Below, piece after piece: positions 24,377 to 36,678 of a DNA stretch of 64,000 nucleotides (position 1 is its first letter; the number at the start of each line of letters is the position of its first letter). The position numbers and the translations under genes were made by a program. Source of the DNA: Aplysia californica (Eukaryota > Mollusca > Gastropoda > Aplysiida > Aplysiidae); contig NW_004797277.1 of assembly GCF_000002075.1 (NCBI RefSeq), positions 271,540 to 335,539 of the forward strand, given 5' to 3'. The notes beneath the pieces were generated by a model. The model saw nothing but the letters and a program-made list of their open reading frames with translations. It did not search any database and was not told where the DNA came from.

Positions 24377-27300
24377 TTTATGTGCTACTTTATTCAATCT
24401 CTGTTATCTCTTCTTACTCAATTAAATGTAAGGACCCACACAATTTACAAATATACATGTTTATGTTGTAAAGGATTTGTATAAACGATTCATAGAGATA
24501 CACTCGAAGGTTTATATAACCTTTAATTGCATTCCTTTCAAATAGGGTCTTAATTAAAATTATTTTGGGAATAAAGACGCAAAATTTCAATAGTTGTTAA
24601 GTTTCTTTGGACAATTGTTTTTAACTTATAGAATGGGCCCCACTTTCAACCTGAACAGTCTGTACCTGTAAGGCTAAATGTCATATGGGTGGTTGGCGGG
24701 TGCTCTGGTGTGGTTTGCTCCTTCTTTCCTATCAAACATCTATCGTCCTAATCTCTCCTCCTTCTTTTTTGTGTTTGTTACTCTCTTGTAACACCTCTAA
24801 TCTTCGGCACTTAATGACCTTATTGTGTTGCAAGTGCCGTAAAACATTTACTAAAGCTAAACTAAACTAAAATGTCATATTGTTCACATACATTCTGATT
24901 CTCTTGCTTGTTCAAGCAATAATTATTATTCCATCCCTCTACAGTTTGATGAATGAAGTTGTGCACACTTCCCCGACCATTGGCAGCAATGTTGAGGAGG
25001 TTGTATGGAAGAACATTCACTTCCTGATGTGGGACATTGGTGGCCAGGAGTCTCTCAGAGCGTCATGGAATACTTACTACACCAACTCAGAGGTATTTTG
25101 TTGAGTTTTACTCTAACATTTCAGTTGGTTTGTTCAATTTCTGTTGTTTACATAATTTTTTTTATTTTTCAGGGTTTTTTTGTTGAGATAGTACATGTTT
25201 TAATTAAATTTTGACCATGTGAAATAATAGTGTAACATTGGTAGACATTGCAATTACTGGATGGCAGTTTCTTATGATTTTCTTTCAACTTTAAGCAAAT
25301 AAACAGCTTGTGTCATGAGGCGGTCGATCAGGCGCTCGTCATTTTTTTTTTGCGTTTGGAGTAATGCTATAATCTTAGGGTCTGTTCATTTGCTTTGCTT
25401 TTGATTTTAAAAAAACACCTATCTGTCGAAGTATTTACGATTGAAGGAGGTGGGGCTCGTCTGGTGTCAGGTGATATTGGTGAGAAAAGGCCCCAAAAGT
25501 TAGGTGACTTCAAAAGCTGTAGTGCCCTAGAAAACTGCAAATTTATTTTTATTTTTATTTTTTTGGTTCAAATCTAGGTTTTTCAGTAAGTTTCACACAG
25601 AATTGTCTTTTTAGATAGACATATAAGATAGAAGGTGTTGAGCTCAAGAAGAACCCCCCCCCCCCCCCCCCCACCCCAAAAAAAAAAACGTGGTAAAATT
25701 GCCAAACGGGAAGTAAAATATCCGTTTCTTCTTTTCCATTATATGACAAGTGCCTGATTTTACCCTGATGCCATAATTTATAATTTGATTATAAAGGAAG
25801 TAAATCAGGGGCAAAATGTTTGATCTTGAATATATTTGGAACTTTGCCTTGTGCTTTTCTTTGCCTGACTGGAAAATAGTTGGCTTATCGGGCATGCTGG
25901 AGATGTCTCTTGATTGATTGAAACAGTGTTGCTGTCGATATAGGCGTAAAACACTACTAATTACTGCTCTGCGCGAATTTCCATTCACATACACAGGTTT
26001 CTTTGTCATTATTTATTTTTATCATGCTGGTAAGAAATGTGCTTCTCTCTCCCCACTCTTTTCATTTTTTTTTTTTTAGGAAGAGGTGCAATGTTTAAGA
26101 TTGGTGAAGAAAATTCTTTATAGTTTCATTTGTTGTTGTTTTTTTTGTTTTTTTTGTTGGTTAGTGTCTGTTTTTCTATGAATGGTATCAATGCCCTAAA
26201 CTAAACATGCACCCTTCCACCCCCACCACCCTCTGGAAAAAAAAATTGAATTAGAAGATACAATTTTTTAATTTAAATAAAAAATGAAAAAAAAAGGTAA
26301 AACCCAAATTCAGGACAAGGCTTTAGTTTGGTCTGGAGTCTTATAGAATGAATGCTGAAGGATCTCTGTGGTCACCTGTCTCATTTATTGCCAAACATTA
26401 CAGCTCTGCACCCACAAGAGTTTTAGCAATTGTATGCAAATATTACTGTATATTTGGGGCATCAGTCATCAGTGGAATCAGGCGCTCATCAATGTTGGGG
26501 CATATGGTGTTATTGATATCATCTTATTTTGCTTTTGATGCAAACAATATCCATTTATCTATGATACAAGTCAAGATATTGGCGATTGAAGGAGGTGGGG
26601 TCACCAGGTTTCAGAGATCAAATAAACGAGAAAATGGCCGCCAAAGCTAAGTTATTTCCTTAGCTTGAGAGTCTGTGGAAACTGCAAATGTACATCTTTT
26701 ATGCCTTAACTTAACATTTTAAAGTAAAATCCACACAGAAATGTTTTCTTTAAAGGGCATGAAAGGTGATGAGCCAAAAAACAAGAATTCGATAAAAATT
26801 TCCAAACCTGCGGAAAAATGCCAGTTTCTTGACTTTCATTATTTTGACGAGCGTCTGATTTCACCAGACTGCCTCATGTATGATTCTGGTGGCCCCAATC
26901 TTTGGGTCACTTTTTAGAAAAAAACCCACACTTTCCAAACTTCAAAATTTGAATTGATATTCAGAATTCCTTAGAAAATGACAAAGCCGGATTGTCATGA
27001 TTCTGAACTAAAGAATTCTTCAAACTGAAGGTTTAAATCGCTATTTATTGTTATATGATAGTCCAGAATTATTGAGCCATTGGTTTCCTTTCCACTTTTA
27101 AATAATCATTTTCACTCTTTGGTCACAGCTGCATGGATAAAAGCAGATGAGAATCCCCAAAACGTACCTAACTTATTGCTGACATGCTGTATTGTTTTTT
27201 AAAAATACGAGACACATATTTTCAAGAAACAACATGTCCTACCTAGTGCAATTTTTCAAAAACTTATAGTTTGAAAACAAGCAACATTTTGAGGGCACTC

Positions 27301-30300
27301 TGTTAGCTCAGTTGGCAATATGCTGAACTCTAGAGCTAATGGCCCAGGTTCAAATCTCAGATTAGCGTTCTTAAACTTGGGTTCTTCTGTGGAGTTCTAA
27401 TAGTGTCAATAGGAGTGTTAAACCCATACACTTTTTTCATTACATGACACTTTTTAGAGGAATGATCAGAACAGTGATGACCATGTGATTATTGTGTTTG
27501 GGGAGGGGGGGTGCCGAATTGAGCCGTTGATTTCCAATTCCATTTGAATAACACAAATTTGACGGGGGGTTGGTCATTGATATTTGAGCAACATATGATA
27601 ACCATGTTATATTCGTGCAATTATGTGTTTGGTATTTATGTACGCCGTTTTAAAACATTTCCCAATATAGACTGATTAAGTGGATTTTTTTTCCAATTTC
27701 TTTGATTTAATTTTAATTTAATAGATCATTAGATGTATTCCAAAGACATTTCAGCGAAACTATTGTCAATTAGTTGCGACTGCAGTGGCGGCCGAAAGCA
27801 GTACATATCGATCTAAGCTCAAGACTCTTGGTTATTGTGCTAAAGGCAGGCAGGCAGCTCATATATCAAGTTTTGTTTTGTTTCAGTTCATCATCATGGT
27901 GATAGACAGCACAGACAGAGAGAGGTTGTCCATCACCAAGGAAGAATTGTACAAGATGTTGGCACATGAGGTGAGTGTTTAGCTTCTCAAAGTCCCTGGT
28001 AATTATTTTTTACCCTGTAGCAAGGCTATGATGTTGTTTCTTATGTTTTGACATAATTGTTTGCTAGTTTCACCAAGCAGGCCAGTGGATAAACTTCGCT
28101 GTTTCCTTTCAACAGATGGTATAACTCTCTATCCAGTGGGATGGCGCCCATATGCTACAGCCTCTCTGACATAGAGGTGGCATCTTTTATTCGTAGGCCT
28201 ACACATTATTTCATATTTCAAATTCTCTTTTTTGCCAATCTGTTATGACCCATTCCTGCTTTGTTCCTGTTCATAGGATCTGCGCAAGGCAGCCGTACTG
28301 ATCTATGCCAACAAGCAGGATATCAAAGGCTGTATGTCACCAGCGAAAATCTCGCAACAGCTTAACTTGACTGCTGTGAAAGATCACGTGTGGCACATAC
28401 AAGCCTGCTGTGGCCTTACTGGCGAGGGGTACGTAATGTACCAGTATTGTGCCTGGTTCTATTTTTCTCAGAGATTTGTATCCCTATATTGTTCTGTGAT
28501 GTCTGGGATCATCAAGTTAGATGTGTTAATTTACAGTATTTAATTTAATTTCGGTCTGTCTTCAAATCAGAGATCAAAGGGTGGCTGTTAGTTCTTGGGC
28601 AGGTGGTCGATAGAGCAGGTTTGACTGTACTTAGACTGAAGACTAAACAAGCACTTCAATCCAATGCATCAACATCTGACTATCTCTGTGAGAAAGACAA
28701 CACACTGTACTTTAAAATTGTTTTATCAGTCACAAGGCCCAGGCTTCACATCTCATAGTTTAAAAACATATGTGAGGCACCGTGGTGAAATCAGGTGCTA
28801 GTCAAAATAATGAAATCAATTTTTTTTTTTCCCCTAACACCTTTTACGTCCATTTAAAATCACATTTCTTTGTAGATTTTACTGAAAAACATTGTGGCGT
28901 TAGGCTCTCCGACTCGCAACGTATTAAGGTCATAGGTCGAATCCTGTCCTGGGACCGATGTTATGTCCTTTGGAAAGACATTTATACGAATTTTCCTCAC
29001 TTCACCCTGATGGGAATGGGTACCCAGCTAAAGACAGTTAAAGGACTTGTCAGTTTGTTAGTGTCTGAGCGCTTAATCAGCTGCTTGCACTGTATGTTTC
29101 TTGGGAAGCTGAGAATGTTTCTGAATATGATATGATCTGCTGGGGTAATAATATAGTGTAAAGCGCATAGAGCTTGCTGTTGAGCGTGGAAATGCGCTAC
29201 ACAAATGCTGCTTGTGTCACGGCGCTGTGGAATCAGGCTCTCATCAATTTTTGGGCATGTAGAGTTATTAGTATCATCTTAAAGTTTGTTCATTTGCCTT
29301 GCTTTGGATGAAAAAAATATCCATTTATCTTGAATACAAGTCGAGTTATTCACAAATGAAGGAGGTGGGGGTGGGTCGTCAGGTTTCAGAGTTAAAATCA
29401 CTGAGAAAATGGCTGCCAAAGATTAGTTATTTCCTATGCTTGAGAGTTCGTGGAAACTGAAAAGTTACATTTTCTGGGCCTTTAATCAACATTTTTCAGT
29501 AAAATCCACATTGAAATGTGTTCCTTAGTGGGCTTGAGAGGTGTTGAGCCTAAAAACAAAAATTTGATAAAAATTGCCAAACTGGTGGAAAAATGCCTTT
29601 TTCTTCGAGTTCATTATTTTGATGAGTGCTTGATTTCACCACGATGCCTCACATTTATTATTATTGTTCAAGGCTAACAAAATATAAATTTGCACTTTCC
29701 AAGAACTATCAGGCTTTGGAGGTCACCAAATTTATTATGATACACAACTCCATATGCTCAAAAACTGTCAAGTGCCTGATTCCACCATGACATGGCACGT
29801 ATATATAATATGGATAGGTATGATCTCATATCTTTTTATTGAAAATTTAGGTATCAAAGAAACAAAATAGGTTTTTGCCTATGTAGGAGCTACACCTACA
29901 GCGCACTGGGCAGGGGATTATAGAGATATAGGACCTATCTACAGCAAAGTCAAGGAGTAAACCGCTTGACCTCTGTATGCACATGCACCTTACATGTGAA
30001 GAAAAATTCTTTCAAATGCGAGATGCCACAAGTCACAATCTTTAATGGACAATTGTTCCCTTATGGAGTTAATATAGGAGACAGGTCTGTAAAGCTATAT
30101 GTCAATTGAAAGAGAAATGAAGAGATGACTTCATCCAGTGACAAGACATGTATAGAACCAGTCATAACAATGCTAACGAGTTGAAAGGACAGATACTATA
30201 TAAGCGCTCTGACTCTACGCATTGGTTCTGTCTCTCACAATGTTTTTAAGAGAGACAACTCATCTTGTTTTGTTTTATTGGTCACAAAGCTGATGCTTCC

Positions 30301-31692
30301 TGTCAAACCATATTATATCAATAGAAAAAGAAATGAAGAGTTGGCTTTATCCATTGACAAGGTCTGGGTAGAATAAGCTATATTGATGTTAGCATTCAAC
30401 GGGTCCTCTCAGACCCTCACTCAATGTGTGTAAAAAAGACAACACTCCTCACTTTGAATTGTCAGTGTTAAACGCACTTCCCATCAAATAGTTTGTATAG
30501 ATATGATCTCATAGCCAGAACAACAAACTTTCATCAAAGGATGTCACTTTTTTGTTCGAAACTTTGTAGTAGCTGAGATATCAACACAACAGAACATGGG
30601 ATTAACTGTTATATTTTGAGATGTGTTTTACAGTATGCTGAACTGCAGATTACTAAGATGTATGAAATACATTAACACATTACACCCTAACTCGCCCGGA
30701 ATCGCCCGAGAATTCCCTTACGCGCTCTGCCCTGACTCGCCCTGAATCGCCCGCGCCGACCTAGCATCTTTAGAAACGAAGTCTCGCCTTGTCGAGACTC
30801 TGGGGCCGAGATTTTGATTTGCATAGTCATAGCAAAAAGTTTCTTCTTTCGTTTGATACCGAAACGAAATTTTTTGGGCCAGTAGTTTTAGTATTAGAGC
30901 TGATCGAAGTGCGATTGCGTTACCGACACTTCAAAAGTGTCTCGACTTGTTGAAAAGCAACACAATTGAGTTCGAGAACAGAACTAACGATTGATTTGAG
31001 CAAAAACAAGCTTGTGGCAAATCAGATGGCTCAGATTTTAATGAAAACGTTGTAGCAAGAGTTTGGGGCGATTCAGATTGATCAAATGTAGAAAATGGAT
31101 AATTTAGATCTAGGGCCCGACCACGAAGCTGAGAGCGAGAGTGACAGGTCGGACACCCCGATTTAACTAAAGTTAGAACATTTCCAACTATTTGCGCTTA
31201 CATAAAGTTATATTTTTCTGAAACTACTTTCAGTTTTCTTGTTAACTTTTATTTTTTCAAGATTTTTGGAATTTGTTTAGTATTTTTAAAATGTGTTTTT
31301 TAAAAGCTTGTATTCACGGGAGGTGGGTTCTTTCCCCTTGCTTAGGATCTAACAATGGACTAACACAATAGTGTTAACAACACTATCAAAGGTTTAATGC
31401 ATTTAATGTTCTTTCAATTATTCAAAGCACGGTTGGATTCTTTACCAAGGTATGTTAGGTCCTTCAGAGAAGTTTTGTAGTGACTACACTGTATCCATTA
31501 AAAATATGAATGGCACTTTCCTATTAATTCCGGCGCTTAAAGCTGACATTGCAGAATTTTTTTTTCGTTCAAACTAGTTAATGGGGACTATTGTACCCGG
31601 TGAATGCATTTTGAATTTTATTCTTTGTGTACTTTTATTTCAGGTTATACCAAGGCTTGGAGTGGATAACCTCTCATATACGTCGGCGGTGA
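22767..31692 (+). CDS. ARL5: ADP-ribosylation factor-like 5 (ARL5) small GTPase, six coding exons
   Basis: Exons 22767-22812, 23423-23483, 24945-25092, 27887-27970, 28277-28428 and 31644-31692 sum to 540 bases: 179 residues and a TGA, the same length as vertebrate ARL5A/B. All introns are GT-AG and all phases agree. Arf-family marks: Gly2 (N-myristoylation site) in [10 protein letters not shown]-loop GLDNAGKT at 23-30, switch I SPTIGSN at 45-51, WDIGGQE at 65-71 with the catalytic-type Gln70, and NKQD at 125-128. The C-terminus reads [19 protein letters not shown] after the last splice. ARL5 proteins act at the trans-Golgi, where they recruit the GARP tether for endosome-to-Golgi return; that is family knowledge. 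Introns are 610, 1461, 2794, 306 and 3215 bases and carry microsatellites and several transposons. It appears intact. Whether it is orthologous to ARL5A or 5B cannot be said, since invertebrates usually have one gene. Confidence 0.96.
23976..24376. repeat. (CT)n-rich microsatellite with a short CA tail, ARL5 intron 2
   Basis: Four hundred bases of CT with CCCT and TTCT variants, ending in cacacacacacacaca. All open frames through it are low-complexity Ser-Leu or Arg-Glu runs. Confidence 0.95.
24690..24875 (-). repeat. SINE-B copy, reversed, with (CTAAA)-like tail
   Basis: ggtgctctggtgtggtttgc, tatcaaacatctatcgtcct and ggcacttaatgacc are the reverse of the 4388 and 47955 copies. The outer end is aaagctaaactaaactaaa, a simple-sequence tail as in SINEs. 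Confidence 0.65.
25310..25778 (+). mobile_element. MITE-1 copy D
   Basis: Left end tgtcatgaggcggtcgatca then ggcgctcgtca; right end tatgacaagtgcctgatttt then accctgatgccat. It carries a C19 run at 25654-25672. Located in ARL5 intron 3. Confidence 0.75.
26452..26881 (+). mobile_element. MITE-1 copy E
   Basis: gtggaatcaggcgctcatca at the left and gacgagcgtctgatttcacc then agactgcctcatg at the right, with body words of the family (gaaggaggtggggtcacc, gaaaatggccgccaaagct). Located in ARL5 intron 3, about 670 bases after copy D. Confidence 0.8.
27298..27402 (+). repeat. tRNA-like SINE head
   Basis: Contains an A box (gttagctcagttgg) and a B box (ggttcaaatct) at tRNA spacing, followed by a tail aggagtgttaaaccc. 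The putative acceptor arms do not pair, so it is called SINE-derived rather than a tRNA gene. Confidence 0.45.
28555..28632 (+). repeat. Solo end of pogo-like MITE P1
   Basis: ggtggctgttagttcttggg and gagcaggtttgactgtac match the terminal part of the elements at 10893 and 36679. The rest of the element is absent. Confidence 0.5.
28893..29211 (+). mobile_element. SINE-C copy inserted in MITE-1 copy F
   Basis: Starts gtggcgttaggctctccgac, B-box-like ggtcgaatcctgtcc, then atgttatgtcctttgg, gcttaatcagctgcttgcac and a 3' end gtaaagcgcatagagcttgc to aaatgct. It matches the reverse copy at 40561-40910, less the first ten or so bases. The ATT tail (tttattattattg) reappears after MITE-1 copy G, at 29654-29666. 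Confidence 0.7.
29212..29655 (+). mobile_element. MITE-1 copy G, inserted in the SINE-C tail
   Basis: Left end gtgtcacggcgctgtggaat, right end gatgagtgcttgatttcacc then acgatgcctcacat. It is a full-length forward copy of about 440 bases, one of the best preserved of the family. Confidence 0.85.
30676..31162 (+). repeat. Possible piggyBac-type element head
   Basis: TTAA at 30672-30675 is followed by cacattacaccctaactcgc. The word actcgccc-x-gaatcgcccg occurs twice (30690 and 30732). At 31096 a short frame starts [20 protein letters not shown], an acidic N-terminus of a kind seen in piggyBac transposases, and stops after 23 residues. No far end was found. Low confidence. Confidence 0.25.
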
Positions 31693-32964
31693 CAATACTC
31701 TGACAAATTTTGATGTTCATTTGATTTTTGGTTCTTATGGAAGTATGCATTGAATAATGTTAGGAACAAATGTATTTAGCTCGAGGACTAAAAGATCAGA
31801 ATTGTTTTGCTTGAAAATGAATACTGTCATGCACTCTTTAGTAATGGTCGAGGACTTTGATGGTGATGGTAAACAATGAATTTTATACCATTTTTTTTTC
31901 TGGTCGGAGAATGTTGGTGCCATGTGTCAGTGAGCAGGTGAATGTAGTGTGCGGGTGTATGGCAGCATTTTGATGTTTCAAGGTGAGGCTTTTACTGTTG
32001 TACACAGCCGCAGAAGTCTCTTCTTGACACACATGTATGGTGTTTTTTGGCATTTATTCTCTTTCTTGGGATGTTACACCTGATTTGTTCAAAATACAGA
32101 AGAAAGCACAGTTCAAAGTAGTTCTCATTGCACCGTGTTTTGCCTTAATGTGACAAATTTCCATGGAGACTGCGGATTTTTTACCCCTCTGGCTACCTCA
32201 GGCTGTCTGTGAATTGTTAGGAGTGGTCTTCAATTTGTGGTTTCTATGTATCCAGATAATCATTTTCAGTCGAAGGATCTCCTGAACTTTGATTTGTCTT
32301 ACATCCTTTCAAAATAGATATAAATCACTAAGAAAGGCTATTGATTTATAGATGTATATACTTGTAAAATTGCCTTTTTTTTGGGCTTTTCCATTAGTTA
32401 ACCCTGCTGATACTAATGGGTACATTGGTAGAGTTGCTATATAAATTACAGACAGACCACAGTACGAAGAGACTGGTAACAGTGCAAAAATCGAAAGGTG
32501 GAGTAGATCGATTTGGCACTGAGAAAGTTGTCATGAGTAAAGAAGACTGGAAATATTAGAAATTCTTTTTTTAGCAACCATGGCAAGTTTAGCAAAATTT
32601 CCATGAATGAATTAGAACTCACATGTTTTGTTTTGTGTAAAGGCTTAAGACGTACGGAAGCTCAGTGGCCCTGTCCTTTTAAATCTAAGCTAATGGAGGC
32701 AGCAGGGTTAAGATCATATTATGTCTACATTTGAAATTGTCTGTTCTCTGCAAATATAATAATATTGCTACAGCATGTTGGCTTTCCAAGGTGGGTTTTA
32801 GCTGCATTTTCAATAATTTACATCTTATTTGGAATGGTCATGTGATATTTGATAATCTCAACTATGTCCTGACTTTCCATGTTATGTTTGCCTCTAAGTA
32901 GTTTTTACGCCTTCCTTTCTGATTCTGTCTACACCCTTAGAGACCATCAAGCTTAATTTGACCA

Positions 32965-33122
32965 GAGTCTGTGGTGTAATTGTTTGGCTCTTTTCCACTT
33001 CAGGTAAAAAAAAATGTGAGTTTGATTCCCACCTGTCTTTATTGAGTAGCTCTGCCTTTCTCCTGATCTGCTGTGTCTCATTCAGGCTAGGTTAGTCTTG
33101 ACAGGCAAAGTTGAAGCAGCTT
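32965..33122 (+). repeat. SINE-A copy 2
   Basis: gagtctgtggtgtaattgtt, gagtttgattcccacctgtc, then cttgacaggcaaagttgaag follow the order of the copy at 2349-2517. Confidence 0.5.
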
Positions 33123-34221
33123 CTCTGTTGAATTAAGTAATGGCATCAGTGGGTGGGATGTAAAGCATTTGCAATTGTATAATTAAGTCCTATTTTGAAG
33201 TGTGTTATGTATGAACATATAGCTGCTTTTGAGGACTTTTCAGTTTTCAGTTGAGCTTTTAAGTACACTGCTTTAGAAAAGGTACAAGAGTGAATATGCC
33301 TTGAGAGGTTTATGAGTTTTGTTTCAGAGTCTGCTGTCTCCATGGTGTTTCACAAGAATGAAGAAATGATTAGAACATTGTTTATGGGTGCCGATACTAA
33401 AGAAGCTGCAGTCAAGGAGCTGTTCTTTTATAACAAAAGTTCTTAGTCCGGTAGTTTTTGTGTAGTGTGCATTTATTTATGTGAATGCTCGAGGAACTGC
33501 CATTATACTAAAAGACGTCATGATCTGTTTTTGATTAGTAGCCTGCACTCACTCCCTTTGGGCAAAATCAGTTGGGTTTTTTTTTTCTTTTCTGGCAGCA
33601 AGAGTTTTGTCTACTAGTATTGCATCACATTTATCTTTCTTGACCATGATCCCCACCAGATTGAGCAAGTTGATATCTTTGAAGATTTTTACTCAACACA
33701 GTGAGCCAGTTGGTGTATTTGAAGATTTTTTACTCACTGCATTCACTGATTGGTGAATTTGAAGAAGTTGGTAAATCCTTGCATGCTCAGGGACACATCT
33801 GTGCTGTTATTCTTTTAAATATTTTTATGTTTCAACAATTGACAGAAATAAGAGGCAGTTTGTGTGAATGTGAGCTTTTCTGTTCGTCTTTAGATTGTTT
33901 CCATTTTAGGCAACAATGCAATTAGGGCACAAATTTCATCAAGGAAGCATATTATGTATTAATGTGTTCTGGTCAGTGGCTGCTTTAATCAACAAGATGA
34001 CACAGCTGGCTCTAGTCACATTTGCACTTTGGCGTAGTATTTTTTTTGTCTGTCAATTGGGAACCTGCTCTTTTATTTTTATGTTATTTCTATTGAAAGT
34101 AAATTACCATTTTTGTGTGTGTGTCTATGGAATCTGAAAACAAGGCATTTTTGTGTGTCTGGAAATAATAATAACATGCTTGTGTACAGTTAAATATCTT
34201 AGATCTTTTTTGTTATGTATT

Positions 34222-34243
34222 CCCCCCCCCCCCCCCCCCCCCC
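34222..34243. repeat. Poly-C run of 22
   Basis: Twenty-two consecutive C. Confidence 0.95.
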
Positions 34244-36678
34244 GAGCCTCTATTCAGACAGGCTTGATATATATGTATGTGTGCATGCATGTGTGTGCAG
34301 GAATTTGTATGTATTTTCATCTTCTATTTCTATCATAATTAGATTCCTTGCTGACAATGGAATTCAGATATTGACGCTTTGTTTTGGCCAGTGTACACTT
34401 GGCTAAAAGAAAAAGTGGAGTCATTTACGACCATGATACATTGCTTTTCAGTATGTGCTTAGCGGACTTGAACACAACAACTGATTCCAGCGATGTTATT
34501 ATGATCAGTGCCATCAGCATATTTTACACAGTTGGAATTGCTATAAAAGCAAATATTTGAAAAAATACACATTTATTTAGAAAAACTTTTTTAAAGACCT
34601 TGTTTATTATTGCCACTCCGTCCTTAGGTAATGGGAGTGAAATTTGATTTGAAAGAATTATTACAAATTTCTCAGCATTATTGCCATTTGCGCCAGTATC
34701 TATGATATATCAATTGTCTGTGCCTCTGTATTGCCTTTTGTACGTGTCTGTCCTGTTCTAATCACTATTTTATATTCTAAACTATCCTACTTTGCTGGAA
34801 AATTTGCGTCATGTTCTCTTTCGTTGAAATACTAACTTGATATGTCTTTCCTTGAAAATGCTGAGAAAAATACTCTGAAGTTTTTTTGTTCTTTGCGGTG
34901 TTGTGAGTGACAAGGACTTTTCAGAGTATTCATGATTTTCTAGTGCATTTAGTTATATTTTGGGAAATAGATACAATAAAACAGTTGCTTTTCAAAATTT
35001 GCACAATCAGGTTCTGAGGGGAATGTTTAAGTTTTCTTTGGAAGGTGTTTTCACAAAGAAGAGGGTTTGTAAAAATCAGATGCCCCTCAAGACTTCAAAG
35101 AGGGGTTTTTAACTTTTCATAAAAGTTTGATCCAAAGAGAACATCATGTCTCAGCTTTTTTTCATCCTATCCAGGAATTTTAGTTATATCGTAAGTAACA
35201 AAAATTTTTCCTTTAAAAAAATCAAAAGTGGAACTGAATGGTCAGAAAGATGTGGAATATACAATTTTCTTTGACAGTGGATGAAATGCACCTCATGTCT
35301 GGTAATGGTCTCTCTTTTTTTTTGTACATGATCTGTGTGTCTGCTTTGGCTTTGGTAGTCAGTGTAAATACAAAACAAGCATTGTTTCGATTCCTGTTAT
35401 GTGACGCTGCTTTAAAAATGTATTGTTATTGCAACCTTGAGGGTTTGTCTGGATGATGCCTGGACTTGTGATTTCTGGGTCTTGTCAGGTTACTGTCAGT
35501 GATACTCGTTCAACATTCGCCCTGGTCACAATTCCGTGTCTTCAAAAAGTCCAGAGAAATAACATTTTCTTTCCTTCCATCAATTTTCTAATTCTTGAAA
35601 TTCCATACATTTGGTTGATTACAGTAACTGGTAGATGCACTAAATGTCAATGTTATTTTGAAAGTTCTATCTATGACTATACTGCTTTTCAAAGGTAAAG
35701 CGATGTAACTGCCCATTTCATGATATTGAGAAAAATGTGTATTGAGACCAATCACTTACATAGCTTTACGACTTTGTAAACTATTTTTTCGGATGCAGAT
35801 GCACTGTCCTGCCTTTGACACAAGTGCAGTAAGGGCAAGACCAGTATAACAAAACAATAAAACTATAAAACTCAAATGTTGCCAGATACCTTGCTTTGCC
35901 TTGGGAGATGGCAATATAGTGGCTTTTTCTGTTCAAATTAGCCCTAAGGCGACTGGGGTGATTGTAGAATGAGTGTGGTTATTTGTCAGTGAGCTTGTAG
36001 GCCTACATTTCTGTTATGAAACAATAGATTGCAAATGGCATTTGTTTTTTTCAGTTTGTTTCGTTTGCTCAAGAGAGAGCAGTTTATTTATTTGAGTTAA
36101 CATGGCCGTCTTATATTGAACTCATTCGATAGTGTGTGGTCTTTCTTACATCTCTGTCTTTAGATTAGGGCTAAAAATGTTAGGTTAGTCATTTTCTTTT
36201 GCAGAAATTCTACTGCATATATATGTGTTTTTGCTTTATCAAATTATTTTTTGTCTAATTCTGTTTTTCTTCATTATTTTTTGTCTAATTCTGTTTTTCT
36301 TCAGTACCTGTTCGTTTTAAGTTACTGCAAGGAAGGACTCGAAGACGATGTGTGGGATGCGAGCTTATTCTCATTAGCATTTTCTGGGCTCTTAAGAGTT
36401 CTGATCAAAATGATAATTACCATACTACCCTTTTGAAGTCCCACATAGCTGTTTTTGAGAAATGAAACATATGGAACATGCAGTTAGCTCAGTAAACTCA
36501 GTTGGTATCATGCTGTTGATTCAAGCCACCAATAATTATATATTTCTTGAATTTGATTTCTTTGAGATTTTCCCATGTCATTCCTTTTACAGAGGCCCCA
36601 CGTCTTTAATAGCCGTGCTTTGTTGAAAAGAGTGTTGATACCCACGGTATGCCTATCAAACAACTGTTCAGTCAAGTA

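Larger units (their letters stand above)
28769..29806 (-). mobile_element. MITE-1 copy F, reversed, split by nested insertions
   Basis: The first part, 28769-28893, reads tgtgaggcaccgtggtgaaa through actgaaaaacattg. The second part, from about 29664 to 29806, resumes with ggctaacaaaatataaattt and ends gtgcctgattccaccatgac. Both are in reverse family order and would join with little loss. Between them lie a SINE and a forward MITE-1 copy. Confidence 0.7.
31693..36480 (+). other. T-rich single-copy stretch, ARL5 3' UTR and downstream
   Basis: No coding exon is recognised. Apart from a SINE-A copy near 32965 and a C22 run at 34222-34243, it lacks the repeats common elsewhere. AATAAA-like words occur near 34976 and 35863. 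How far the ARL5 transcript runs is not visible. Confidence 0.4.

Noticed and set aside
23934-24484. Open frames of Ser-Leu or Arg-Glu repeats
   Set aside because: They are translations of a CT microsatellite.
27298-27372. Possible tRNA gene
   Set aside because: A and B boxes are present but the acceptor arms do not pair, and a SINE-like tail follows.
36251-36436. Frame with KEGLEDDVWDAS, considered as an ARL5 exon
   Set aside because: No fit to the ARL5 C-terminus and no phase-compatible acceptor.
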